Source of the DNA: G965279355 sp965279355
GTDB taxonomy: Bacteria > Pseudomonadota > Alphaproteobacteria > CACIAM-22H2
Direction: 5' to 3'
Assembly: GCA_965279355.1 (NCBI GenBank)
Contig: OZ257155.1
Coordinates: forward strand, 4,402,001-4,466,000
Length of the DNA: 64,000 nucleotides
Part shown: positions 16,240 to 24,820 of the stretch, piece after piece
Layout: each line of letters opens with the position of its first letter
Position numbering within the stretch: position 1 is the stretch's first letter
Program-made: the position numbers and the translations under genes
The notes under the pieces: model-generated
Databases searched by the model: none
The model's input: only the letters and a program-made list of their open reading frames with translations
Told to the model about the DNA's origin: nothing

Positions 16240-16749
16240 TCAGGCGACCCGGGCGAGGGGCGTTGTCCTGGACCGCTTCGGGCCGCGGTCGCATTTCACC
16301 ACACAGGCGCCGCAGAGCAGCATGTCGACGGCAGTGCCGTCGGTGGAGAGCGGCAGGATGATGCGCTCGTAGCTCATGAAGCGGCCGCTGTTCTTGGTGT
16401 ATTCCCAGAGGCCATGGACGGGCAGGCCGGTGTCCACCGCTTTTGCGTACTGCCCGAGGATCGCGTCGCCGACGGAGTTTAGATCGACTTCGTCGAGGAA
16501 GCGGCCGGTCAGTTCTTCGCCGAAGCGTTCCACCACTTCGGTGCCGGCAAGGCGGAAGCGGAAGCGGTGCGCGCCGGGACCGGTCGGCGGGACGACGTCC
16601 ATCAGAAAGACGTGGCGGAGATAGGGCCGCATGTCGACAGGGTCGATGTCGGCGCGGGACGGGAGAAGGCGCGTGCCTTTGCGGCTTTCCCAGTAGTGAT
16701 AGAGCCGCTTGAGGTCAGCGGTGAGAATATCAGCGGTGAGGAGGGTCAT
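16240..16749 (-). CDS. Single-domain PAS protein (PAS_5 type), paralogue 2
   Basis: The 169-residue product parallels the protein at 13230-13697 throughout: LKRLYHYWESRKGTRLLPSR, ADIDPVDMRPYLRHVFLMDV, FRFRLAGTEVVERFGEELTG, YERIILPLSTDG and DMLLCGACV. It has a longer basic tail. It likewise has no output domain. The ATG at 16749 follows AGGA at spacing 5. Unlike its paralogue, no FNR-like box was found upstream. The role is probably sensing or protein interaction, but that is inference. Confidence 0.82.
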   Translation of the reverse strand: MTLLTADILTADLKRLYHYWESRKGTRLLPSRADIDPVDMRPYLRHVFLMDVVPPTGPGAHRFRFRLAGTEVVERFGEELTGRFLDEVDLNSVGDAILGQYAKAVDTGLPVHGLWEYTKNSGRFMSYERIILPLSTDGTAVDMLLCGACVVKCDRGPKRSRTTPLARVA

Positions 16750-16929
16750 AAGGGTCCTGGGGGTGACGCGGCATGGCCCCCCAGCCCTGCAAGGGGCGAG
16801 GTCGTACACAAAACCGGCCGTTCTGGCTAGTCTGGTTTTTTACCGCGGCACATCCGGCATTGATGATGCGGCCTCAGGGCGCGCTGTGCCTCGCCCAAGC
16901 CTTTGCGTGGTCTCTCTAATATCGCGACT

Positions 16930-18192
16930 TCAGTGCCAACCGGCCTGCTCGGCCCAGAAGGTCACGATTTCGTTCAGCAACCGATCGCGGCCGTATTCGG
17001 GGCGGTCGAGATGCACATGGTGCCTGGCTCCGGCCAGCGTGATGCCGCGGGCGCGTGTCGAATTGCCGGCGTCGTTCAGGAAGGCCTCGACGTCCTCCGG
17101 CCGGCTCCAGACGTCGTGCTCGCTGCGGATGACGAGTGCCGGCGATGTGATCGAGCCCGCATCGTAAAGCCGACGGCCGCTGGCGAGATAGAAACTGTCT
17201 TCAAGCGGGCCGGTCGGACTGCGGAATTTCTTTGGCTGATGCGCGCCCGATGCCGGATCGCTGGCAAGGATCGCTTCCGCATACGCTTTGGCGATTTCGG
17301 GTTCGCGGTGGTCGGCATCCCAATGTGTGAAGAGCGACGCTTCGTCGCGCAGGAGATAGGCGCCACAATTGCGGTTGAAGCGGTGCGGCTGCGCCGGATC
17401 GGCGTTGGGCGATGACGGGCCCAGCAGCGGGTGCGAGGCCGATCCGCCATAGAGCGCATTCAGCGTGATGAGATGGCCGATGCGCTCCGGGTTGGCCGCC
17501 GCGTAAGCACCGGCCCAGGCACCGCCGGCACCCCAGCCGAACAGGGCGACCTTGCGGCTCTGCGTGCGCCGTGCCGCTTCCTGCACCACCGCATCGATAT
17601 CGCGCACGACTTCGTAGCCGCGGGTCTGCGGTCGCCCGGATTTCGCATCCTGCCGCATCGTCGTGCTGCGATCGGAGCCGCCGTGATTGCGGGCGTCCAT
17701 GACATACACGGCGCGGCCGGTGCGCAGCGCCAGATCGGCGGCGAGCGAGCCGCCGGCAACCGGCAGATCGAAGCTGGCGCGGCCCGGCACATGCGCGCCA
17801 TGGACGAGGACCAGCGGTTCGGCCTGGGTGAAATCGCGATCGAGCGGATGCACTTCGCAGACGAAGATGCCGGCGCCATCGCTGGTGGTCACACGCAGAT
17901 GCGTGCGTCGCACTTCATCGACCAGTTCGGGGTGCAGCACGATAGGAGGCTCCGGATTTTTGCGTTGTCGCGATTCGGGTACCAGGGTTTCGCCCAGCAG
18001 GTCGCGCGACGGACGCGCACGGGGCTCCGGGTGCCGCAGTTCGAGATCGGTGGGAAAAATCTCCGGCTCGATATCGATGATGCGAGCCTCCGCATCGATG
18101 ATGCGCGGAGAAAGGTCGAGATCACGCGGTTCCGTGTGAAGCACCGGTTCGGCCCGCGTTTGGCCCCACCAGCCGCTGAGTATACGTCCCAT
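16930..18192 (-). CDS. Alpha/beta hydrolase fold protein
   Basis: The 420-residue protein has an N-terminal acidic and proline-containing region of about 100 residues without known domains, then a hydrolase core. The core shows LVLVHGAHVPGR (oxyanion-hole HG), YVMDARNHGGSDRS, and LFGWGAGGAWAGAYAAANPERI. At the nucleophile elbow GxSxG reads GWGAG, so the usual Ser is not at the expected place. The late SEHDVW and ARHHVHLDRPEY segments could supply Asp and His. It may be a catalytically altered member. The ATG at 18192 is preferred to a TTG at 18234; neither has a good ribosome-binding site. Confidence 0.7.
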   Translation of the reverse strand: MGRILSGWWGQTRAEPVLHTEPRDLDLSPRIIDAEARIIDIEPEIFPTDLELRHPEPRARPSRDLLGETLVPESRQRKNPEPPIVLHPELVDEVRRTHLRVTTSDGAGIFVCEVHPLDRDFTQAEPLVLVHGAHVPGRASFDLPVAGGSLAADLALRTGRAVYVMDARNHGGSDRSTTMRQDAKSGRPQTRGYEVVRDIDAVVQEAARRTQSRKVALFGWGAGGAWAGAYAAANPERIGHLITLNALYGGSASHPLLGPSSPNADPAQPHRFNRNCGAYLLRDEASLFTHWDADHREPEIAKAYAEAILASDPASGAHQPKKFRSPTGPLEDSFYLASGRRLYDAGSITSPALVIRSEHDVWSRPEDVEAFLNDAGNSTRARGITLAGARHHVHLDRPEYGRDRLLNEIVTFWAEQAGWH

Positions 18193-18269
18193 GGTAGCCG
18201 AGAACGGGAAGCGAAGGCCGTGGTTCCCGGGCAATAAAATGGCGGTGCCGGAGCGCCGCGCGATCCGTG

Positions 18270-19301
18270 TCAGTTGCTTCCGGCCAGTGGCAAGTTGACC
18301 AGCAGATTCTGCGGCTTGAGCCGCAGCCGGTCGCCCGCATCCTTGGCGATGCCGAGATAGACCGGCCGTCCGGCAAGGTCGGCGCGCATCACGCGCGGAT
18401 CGGCGAATTCGAGACGGAACAGGGCCAGCACCCGCGCCAGCCGTTCGTCCTCGACATCCATCTCGTTGTAGAGATCGTTCATGATCGTGGTGGCCTCACT
18501 GTCGAGGCCGACATGCCAGACCCAGCGCTCGTCGCTGATCTGCGCAACCGGCTGGATCTCGACCTTGATGTCGAGGAAATGCGCGATCCACGCTTCCAGC
18601 ACCCGCGCCAGCGCATCGAGGCCGGGACGGCCGAAGGTGAGTTCCAGCACCGTGTCGTAGCGGTCGTCGCGGCCCCAGTAGAGGTCGCTGTTCGTCTCGT
18701 TGAGCACATCGAGTTCGATGGCGCGGGTCTGGGTCTGCGAAGTGACGAGCAGGCGGCCGAGCGACCCCAGTCCGCCGGTGGCGGCATACATCTCGACCGT
18801 CTCTTCATCGGCGACGAGCACCGAGCCATCCTGGATGGTCACGCGCTGTGTCCGGAACAGGAGTTCGCCCGCCCGGACCTGCAGCGGATCGTTCACACCC
18901 TCCAGCACCCGCCGCAGGATCACATGCGCGAGCTGGTCGATGAACAGCGGGGGAATCGGGCTCCTTGGCGGATGCAGAAAGAGGCCGAGATAGGCATCCT
19001 CCAGCGTCTCCGCGTCCAGCAGGCGTTCCCTGAAGGACAGCAGGACCGCGTAATTGTCGCGGGCGTCGGGGTCGAGGATGGCCTCGATCTCGAAATCCGG
19101 CACGTCGCGGCGGGGGTCTTCGATCAGCGCCGCATGAAGGCGCAGTTCTGCCGGGCAGGCTTCGGGGGGCGGCTTCAATTCCGGCCGCTGCAGATAGGCG
19201 CGCAGAAAGTCGTCCGTCACGGCCAGACGGGACGTGTCCGTGGGGGTCAGCAGGTGATAGCCGGAGGTGCGCCAGAAATCGGGCATCTGGGGGACAGGCA
19301 T
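18270..19301 (-). CDS. DUF6352 family protein
   Basis: The 343-residue product starts MPVPQMPDFWRTSGYHLLTP, the hallmark opening of DUF6352 proteins of proteobacteria, and is near family length. Later segments include SPIPPLFIDQLAHVILRRVLEG, LRAGELLFRTQRVT-like sequence and DRLRLKPQNLLVNLPL near the end. The function of the family is unknown. The ATG has TGAGGCA just upstream. The frame remains open for 140 codons upstream but overlaps the divergent NDUFA12 gene, so that extension is rejected. No signal peptide or membrane segment is evident. Confidence 0.82.
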   Translation of the reverse strand: MPVPQMPDFWRTSGYHLLTPTDTSRLAVTDDFLRAYLQRPELKPPPEACPAELRLHAALIEDPRRDVPDFEIEAILDPDARDNYAVLLSFRERLLDAETLEDAYLGLFLHPPRSPIPPLFIDQLAHVILRRVLEGVNDPLQVRAGELLFRTQRVTIQDGSVLVADEETVEMYAATGGLGSLGRLLVTSQTQTRAIELDVLNETNSDLYWGRDDRYDTVLELTFGRPGLDALARVLEAWIAHFLDIKVEIQPVAQISDERWVWHVGLDSEATTIMNDLYNEMDVEDERLARVLALFRLEFADPRVMRADLAGRPVYLGIAKDAGDRLRLKPQNLLVNLPLAGSN

Positions 19302-19403
19302 TGCCTCATTCAACGGCTCAGGGGAGGAGCCGGTTCCAGGCGCCAATCTGGACGCGCCCGCCCGCCCATGCAATAGTCCCGGCCTGTTTTTCAGCGTGGA
19401 TTC

Positions 19404-19772
19404 ATGACAATAGGAACGCGGCTTTATACGTGGTGGCGCGGCGTCGAGGTGGGCAGCGATGCCACCGGCAACCGCTATTTCCGGGACAAGACCGGCGCCA
19501 CGCGCAACGACGGCAAGCGCGAAAAGCGCTGGGTCATGTATTCCGGTGAAGCCGAGGCCTCCAAAGTACCGCCGGAATGGCATGTCTGGCTGCACCATAT
19601 GTCCAGTCAGCCGCCCACCGGCGAGGCAAAGCCGTCGGTCAGGCCCTGGCAAAAAGAGCACATTCCCAATCTCACGGGCTCGCCGCAGGCGTATCGCCCG
19701 CCGGGCCACGATTATCAGGGTGGACATCGCGCCCGCGCCACGGGCGACTACGAACCCTGGAATCCGAACTGA
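19404..19772 (+). CDS. NDUFA12-type complex I accessory subunit
   Basis: The 122-residue protein belongs to the NDUFA12/B17.2 family, one of the few accessory subunits of NADH:ubiquinone oxidoreductase shared by mitochondria and alphaproteobacteria. The marks are LYTWWRGVEVGSDATGNRYF, KRWVMYSGEAEASKVPPEWHVWLHH and the C-terminal GHDYQGGHRARATGDYEPWNPN. It would bind the peripheral arm of complex I on the cytoplasmic side. It is first in a probable operon with mlaD and a DUF2155 gene, an order common in alphaproteobacteria. Confidence 0.95.
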   Translation: MTIGTRLYTWWRGVEVGSDATGNRYFRDKTGATRNDGKREKRWVMYSGEAEASKVPPEWHVWLHHMSSQPPTGEAKPSVRPWQKEHIPNLTGSPQAYRPPGHDYQGGHRARATGDYEPWNPN

Positions 19773-19789
19773 AGGCGAGTTGAACAGTC

Positions 19790-20275
19790 ATGGGTGGTCG
19801 TACGCTTGTTGAAACCCTGATGGGTGCGGTGGTGCTGGTTGTCGCAGCATTGTTCGTGACGTTCGCCTACACCAGCACGAACGTGCGCTCCGTGCGCGGT
19901 TATGAAGTGATCGCCAAGTTCGAGCGCATCGACGGTCTCAACACCGGCACCGACGTCAAGATCTCCGGCATCAAGGTCGGTACGCTGATCGACCAGCGTC
20001 TCGATCCCGAAACGTTTCTCGCCGTGGTGCGGATGAGCATCGACAACAGCGTGAAACTGCCGATCGATACGGTGGCGCAGGTGTCGAGCGAAGGTCTGCT
20101 CGGCGGCAATTTCCTGGCGCTGGTGCCAGGCGGCGCCGATGACATCATCAAGCCCGGCGGCGAGATCCGCTACACCCAGGCGCCGGTCAATCTGGTGCAA
20201 ATGCTGGGCAAGTTTATCTTCAACGCGGCCGACAGCCAGGGCAAACCGGCGGACGGCGCTACATCGCCCCGCTGA
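19790..20275 (+). CDS. mlaD: MlaD family lipid-transport protein
   Basis: The 161-residue protein is a MlaD (MCE-domain) protein, the inner-membrane-anchored periplasmic part of the Mla phospholipid transport system that maintains outer-membrane asymmetry. One N-terminal membrane helix (LMGAVVLVVAALFVTFAYT) is followed by the MCE domain: YEVIAKFERIDGLNTGTDVKISGIKVG, then VSSEGLLGGNFLALVPGG. Length and domain layout match MlaD. The rest of the Mla system (mlaE, mlaF, mlaC) is not in the window. Confidence 0.93.
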   Translation: MGGRTLVETLMGAVVLVVAALFVTFAYTSTNVRSVRGYEVIAKFERIDGLNTGTDVKISGIKVGTLIDQRLDPETFLAVVRMSIDNSVKLPIDTVAQVSSEGLLGGNFLALVPGGADDIIKPGGEIRYTQAPVNLVQMLGKFIFNAADSQGKPADGATSPR

Positions 20276-20318
20276 CGGCGCCTTGCGCCTGCCATATTCC
20301 CTGTCTAGTCACACGCCC

Positions 20319-20723
20319 ATGAACCGCTGGTCGTCTTCGATCGTCGCGTTGTGCTGCCTTGCCGGTCCGGCGGCGGGACAATCGCCGGAGCCGCCGGGCG
20401 CATCGCGCTGGATGGCGCCGGCGCCGACGGCCGTGCTGCAGACGCTGGACAAGATCACGGGACGGGTGCGGACTGCCGAGACCCCGATCGAGCAGACGCT
20501 GCGCTTCGGCACGCTCGATATCATGGTGCGCGCGTGCCGCAAGAAGCCGCCCGAGGAAACGCCGGAGAGCGCCGCGTTCATCGAAATCCGTGAAGTGAAG
20601 CCGGGCGAGACGCCGCGCACGCTCTTCACCGGCTGGATGTTCGCCTCATCGCCCGCCATTTCGGCGCTTGAGCATCCCGTCTATGACGTGTGGGTCATCG
20701 ACTGTAAGGCTGCGGCGCGCTAG
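20319..20723 (+). CDS. DUF2155 domain exported protein
   Basis: The 134-residue protein has an N-terminal signal peptide (WSSSIVALCCLAGPAAGQS) followed by the DUF2155 domain. The domain shows LQTLDKITGRVRT, TLRFGTLDIMVRACRKKPPEETPESAAFIEI, and the conserved end LFTGWMFASSPAISALEHPVYDVWVIDC. Members are periplasmic alphaproteobacterial proteins of unknown function, typically next to mlaD and NDUFA12, as here. The two cysteines (RACRK and VIDC) are conserved in the family and may form a disulfide. Confidence 0.92.
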   Translation: MNRWSSSIVALCCLAGPAAGQSPEPPGASRWMAPAPTAVLQTLDKITGRVRTAETPIEQTLRFGTLDIMVRACRKKPPEETPESAAFIEIREVKPGETPRTLFTGWMFASSPAISALEHPVYDVWVIDCKAAAR

Positions 20724-20876
20724 AGCGCGCCACCGAATCGTCTGATTAAGTAGCCGTTTCAAGATGCTGGTGAGAACCAGGGGCCGCTCGCACGCGTCCG
20801 CTGGAACGCTCGCTTCGCATTTATGCGCGGCTGCCACGCAAGACTTGGCACAGGGCTTGCGACCCTTCCGGATGGC

Positions 20877-21947
20877 ATGAGCCACCTGGAATTGCAGAAC
20901 GTCGCCAAGCACTACGACGGAACGCCTGTCGTCCGTGATTTTTCCATCGCGGTTGAACGCGGCCAGTTCGTCAGCCTGCTGGGGCCGTCCGGCTGCGGCA
21001 AGACCACGACGCTGCGCATGGTTGCGGGATTCGTCGAGCCGAACGGCGGTTCGATCCGCCTGGCCGGACGCCTCATCGATCGCGATCCGCCATACCGGCG
21101 GAATATTGGCATGGTGTTCCAGAGCTACGCCCTGTTTCCCCATATGACGGTCGCCGGCAACGTCGCCTTCGGCCTGAAGATGCGCCATCTGGATCGTGTC
21201 GAGCGCGATCGGGCCGTCGTGGACGCGCTTGAGATGGTCGGGCTGGGGAAATACGGAGAGCGCTATCCCGCCCAGCTGTCCGGCGGCCAGCAGCAGCGCG
21301 TGGCGATTGCCCGCGCGCTGGTGATCAGGCCGGAGATCCTGCTGCTCGACGAGCCGCTCAGCAATCTCGATGCCGGTCTGCGCGCCGAGATGCGCGGCGA
21401 GATCCGCGGCCTGCAGCAGAAGCTCGGCATCACGACGCTGTTCGTGACGCACGACCAGGAAGAAGCGCTCAGCATGAGCGACCGCGTGGCGGTGATGGCC
21501 GGCGGCGAGCTGGTCGAAGACGCGCCGCCGCGCGAACTATCGGAGCGGCCGCGACGGCTGTTCACGGCATCGTTTCTCGGCGTTCGCACGGTGCTGAAAG
21601 GCCACGTTGACGGCACTGGCCCGGATCGGCGCTTTGTCACGGAGACAGGCCTGATATCCCGGCTGCTGCCGGACACGCCGGTTGGCGCCAATCATCTGGT
21701 CTTGCGGGCGTCGCGCCTCTGTGTCGCGCATGCTGACGGACCGTCGCGCGACGCTGTCTTCGCCGCCCGCGGCACCGTCAGCGCTCTCGTCTATGTCGGC
21801 GACACGGTCGAGCTGTGGGTCCAGGCCGGGACGGCCGCGATCCGGGTCATCCGGCCGTCGTCCGAAAGCTTGCCCGCGCGCGGCGACCTCGTCGTCGTGA
21901 CCGGCGGGGTTGAGGCCGTCACTTATCTTTTCGAACCTTTCAACTGA
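20877..21947 (+). CDS. ABC transporter ATP-binding protein, PotA-like
   Basis: The 356-residue protein is the ATPase of a binding-protein-dependent importer. It has Walker A GPSGCGKTTT, the Q-loop in GMVFQSYALFPHMTVAGNV, the signature LSGGQQQRVAIARAL, Walker B ILLLDEPLSNLD and the H-loop TTLFVTHDQEEAL. A C-terminal TOBE-like domain follows. The combination matches spermidine/putrescine-type (PotA) transporters. The ATG at 20877 is chosen over an upstream frame. It leads a three-gene operon with a Tat-exported binding protein and a fused permease, inserted between the DUF2155 gene and aat. Confidence 0.93.
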   Translation: MSHLELQNVAKHYDGTPVVRDFSIAVERGQFVSLLGPSGCGKTTTLRMVAGFVEPNGGSIRLAGRLIDRDPPYRRNIGMVFQSYALFPHMTVAGNVAFGLKMRHLDRVERDRAVVDALEMVGLGKYGERYPAQLSGGQQQRVAIARALVIRPEILLLDEPLSNLDAGLRAEMRGEIRGLQQKLGITTLFVTHDQEEALSMSDRVAVMAGGELVEDAPPRELSERPRRLFTASFLGVRTVLKGHVDGTGPDRRFVTETGLISRLLPDTPVGANHLVLRASRLCVAHADGPSRDAVFAARGTVSALVYVGDTVELWVQAGTAAIRVIRPSSESLPARGDLVVVTGGVEAVTYLFEPFN

Positions 21948-21958
21948 AGGAGCGCGAT

Positions 21959-23023
21959 ATGAGCCACAGCAATTCGAGGATTTCGCGACGCCGCTTTGGC
22001 GGTCTGGCCCTGGCCGGCGGTGCCGCCCTTGCGGCCCCGACCATTATCACGCGGTCGGCGGTCGCCCAGATCAAGCGCGGCGACGAGCTGACCGTCGGCA
22101 TCTGGGGCGGGGCGCAGGAGCGCATCACCCGCGAGCACTGCGCCAAGCCGCTCGAGGACAAATACGGCGTGAAGATCAATTTCGTGCTCGGCGGCACGCC
22201 GGATCGCCGGGCCCGCGCCTATGCCGAGCGCGGCCGGCCGAGTTTCGACATCGTCTATCTCAACATCTTCGAGAGCCGCCAGGCTGTGAAGGACGGCGTC
22301 ACGCAGGCGCCGACCAACGCCATCCCCAATGCCGCCAATCTCTACGACATCGCCAAGCTTGGCGGTTACGGCGTGGCGTTCAACCCCGTGACGATTGTCT
22401 ATGACAAAACGAAGGTCACGACACCGATCACGTCGTGGAAGGATTTGTGGAAGCCGGAATTCAAGGGCCGCATCGCCTGGCCGTCTTATCCCGGCGCGCA
22501 GGGCACTGCAGCACTCGCCATCGCCGCGCGGATATGGGGCGGCAACGAGCAGAATATCGATGTCGGGTTCAAGAAGATCGCCGAGCTCAAGCCGTTCGCC
22601 GCGATCCAGGGCAGCCAGGACCAGCTCTACACCATGTTCGATCAGGGCGTGTGCGATCTCTCCGTCGAGTTCGGCAGCATCACGCGCTCCTATGCCGAAG
22701 GGCGCAATCCCAAGATCGAGATCGCCAATCCGGTCGAGGGGCAGGTGATTGCCATGAACGTCGCCTGCATCACCGTCGGCACGCAGAACCAGAAGCTCGC
22801 CGAGGAGTGGATCAACCTGCATCTCGCGGCACCGTGCCAGCTCGCCTATGCCCAGCAGATCTACTACAGCCCGACGGTCAAGACGCTGCCGATGGCCGAC
22901 GATCTGAAGGCAAAGCTGATCATCGGCGAACAGGTCGGCAAGCTTGTCGATCTCGACTGGGATCTCATCATCAAGAACCAGTCGGCCTGGACGCAGCGCT
23001 TCAACCGCGAGATCGCGGGGTGA
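21959..23023 (+). CDS. ABC transporter solute-binding protein, Tat-exported
   Basis: The 354-residue protein has a twin-arginine signal (SRRRFGGLALAGGAALAAP) followed by a PotD/iron-type extracellular solute-binding domain: LTVGIWGGAQERITREHCAK, FDIVYLNIFESRQAVKDG, GYGVAFNPVTIVYDKTKV, SWKDLWKPEFKGRIAWPSYPGAQGT and LAEEWINLHLA. It captures the substrate in the periplasm for the neighbouring importer. Polyamines are the default guess from the PotA-like ATPase, but the pocket residues were not checked. GGAG is placed upstream of the ATG. Confidence 0.92.
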   Translation: MSHSNSRISRRRFGGLALAGGAALAAPTIITRSAVAQIKRGDELTVGIWGGAQERITREHCAKPLEDKYGVKINFVLGGTPDRRARAYAERGRPSFDIVYLNIFESRQAVKDGVTQAPTNAIPNAANLYDIAKLGGYGVAFNPVTIVYDKTKVTTPITSWKDLWKPEFKGRIAWPSYPGAQGTAALAIAARIWGGNEQNIDVGFKKIAELKPFAAIQGSQDQLYTMFDQGVCDLSVEFGSITRSYAEGRNPKIEIANPVEGQVIAMNVACITVGTQNQKLAEEWINLHLAAPCQLAYAQQIYYSPTVKTLPMADDLKAKLIIGEQVGKLVDLDWDLIIKNQSAWTQRFNREIAG

Positions 23024-24804
23024 GCGGAGCCGTCGCGGCACACGGGGCGGCGACGGACAGCGGCGCGCAGGCCGGGCCGGGGCCTGCGTCGCCGGGCGCG
23101 TCATGGTGGGGTCCATCGCTCGTCACGCCGCTTGGGTTGTGGTTGCTGGCGGCTTTCGCGGTGCCGCTCGCCGTGGTTTTCCTGCTGAGCGTCCAGGAGA
23201 GCGGCGACATGTTCGCGCCGCTGTCGCTGGTGCCGTCTGGCGAGCAGTTCGCGCATCTGACCGGCGACCTCTACTACGTCGGGATTTTCGTCAAGACGCT
23301 GCTGCTGGGCGCCGCCGTGACGGTCGGCTGCGCTGTGTTCGGTTATCCGGTGGCGCTATGGCTGGTGCGGCTGTCGCCGCGCTGGCGTGCGGTCGGCATG
23401 GCGCTGGTGCTTGTGCCGCTGCTCACCAATGTCGTGGTGCGCAGCCTCGGCATCCTGCTGGTGCTGGCGCCGGGCGGGATCGTCGCCGGAGTCATCGGTT
23501 TCCTCGGCATCGATCCGCCGAAGCTGCAGTTCACCTGGTTCGCGGTCTGGCTGGCGCTGGTGCAGGTCTTCCTGCCGTATCAGGTCCTGTCGCTCTATGA
23601 CTCGCTGCAGGCGATCGACCATCGCATCGACGAGGCGGCAGCCAGCCTTGGGGTGCCGCCGGTGCGCCGCTTCTTCACGGTCACGCTGCCGCTGTCGCTC
23701 GGTGGATTGCGATCCGGCGTCGTGATCGTGTTCCTGCTGTCCTCGACGGCCTATGTCAGTGCGAGCCTGCTGGGCGGCAAGAAAGTCTGGGTCAGCGGCA
23801 TGATCGTGTTTGAGGAGTCGCTGCATCTCCTCAACTATCCGCTCGCTGCCGCGCTCGCAGTACTGATGCTGGTCGCATCGGTCCTGGGGACGATCTGGAT
23901 CAATCGCTCGTTTAACCGCGCCACGCCATGGACGGCGATGAAGCCGCGCAGGCCGGTCTGGCAGCCGCCGGAACTGCCGCGGCGGATCAAGGTTGCGTTC
24001 TGGACCATGGTCGAGCTGATCGGCCGGCCGGCCGGCGTGCTGCTGCTGGTGCTGGCGCTTGCCCTGCTGCTGTTTCCGATGGTGCTGGTGATCGTCAGTT
24101 CGGTCAATGATAGCCCGCAGGCGACCGTCGCGGCGTTTCTGGGCTTTACCTGGAAATGGTACGGGCTGATCTTCGATAACCAGCGCTATATCGGCGCCTT
24201 CTGGCTGTCGATGCAGCTGGCCTTTGCGGCGGTGCTGGTGGCGCTGGCGCTGAGTCTGCCGGCGGCGTTTGCGCTGGTACGCCATCGTCTGCCCGGCCGC
24301 GAACTGGTGGCTGCCGGCCTGACATTGCCTCTGGCCCTGCCGGGGATTGCGCTTGGGCTGGGGATGCTGAAGCTGCTTCAGTGGTTCGTCGCAATTCCCC
24401 CCTTCATCGGCCTGCTTGCAGTGCATGTTGTGCTGATCGCGCCATTCACGCTGACGATGCTGCGCACCACGGTCGCGCAGCTAGACCGTTCGCTGGAAGA
24501 TGCAGCCGCGGGCTTGGGGGCCGGGCCGTTGCAGCGCCTGATCTATATCGTAATGCCGCAGCTTGCGCCGGGCGTGCTTGTGGCAGGCGTCATCGGCTTT
24601 CTGATTTCCTTCGGCGAAGTCACAGTTACCGCGTTCCTGACCACGGCGCGCTACCAGACGTTGCCCGTGCGGATCTACGCCGAGGCGACGTTCAGTCTTG
24701 AGAATACCGTCAACGCGGTCAGCACTTTGATCATTCTGGTGACGGTCGCTCTGCTGATCGTCATCAACCGCTTTGTCCGGCTCGACCGCGTCTGGCATCG
24801 ATGA
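23020..24804 (+). CDS. Fused ABC transporter permease (PotB-PotC-like)
   Basis: The 594-residue protein contains two permease modules in one chain. The first spans about residues 40-310, with the EAA loop DSLQAIDHRIDEAAASLGVPPVRRFFTVTLPLS. The second runs from about 325 to the end, with its EAA loop TVAQLDRSLEDAAAGLGAGPLQRLIYIVMPQLAPG. Twelve or so membrane helices are visible. In most polyamine systems these are two separate genes, so this is a fusion. The start is a GTG overlapping the stop of the binding-protein gene; the long open frame upstream runs antisense-like through that gene and is rejected. Confidence 0.9.
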   Translation: MSGAVAAHGAATDSGAQAGPGPASPGASWWGPSLVTPLGLWLLAAFAVPLAVVFLLSVQESGDMFAPLSLVPSGEQFAHLTGDLYYVGIFVKTLLLGAAVTVGCAVFGYPVALWLVRLSPRWRAVGMALVLVPLLTNVVVRSLGILLVLAPGGIVAGVIGFLGIDPPKLQFTWFAVWLALVQVFLPYQVLSLYDSLQAIDHRIDEAAASLGVPPVRRFFTVTLPLSLGGLRSGVVIVFLLSSTAYVSASLLGGKKVWVSGMIVFEESLHLLNYPLAAALAVLMLVASVLGTIWINRSFNRATPWTAMKPRRPVWQPPELPRRIKVAFWTMVELIGRPAGVLLLVLALALLLFPMVLVIVSSVNDSPQATVAAFLGFTWKWYGLIFDNQRYIGAFWLSMQLAFAAVLVALALSLPAAFALVRHRLPGRELVAAGLTLPLALPGIALGLGMLKLLQWFVAIPPFIGLLAVHVVLIAPFTLTMLRTTVAQLDRSLEDAAAGLGAGPLQRLIYIVMPQLAPGVLVAGVIGFLISFGEVTVTAFLTTARYQTLPVRIYAEATFSLENTVNAVSTLIILVTVALLIVINRFVRLDRVWHR

Positions 24805-24820
24805 GGATGCGCTGTCCCGC

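Noticed and set aside
22435..23019. Upstream extension of the fused permease frame
   Set aside because: It lies wholly within the well-supported solute-binding protein gene in another frame. A GTG overlapping that gene's stop is the natural start.
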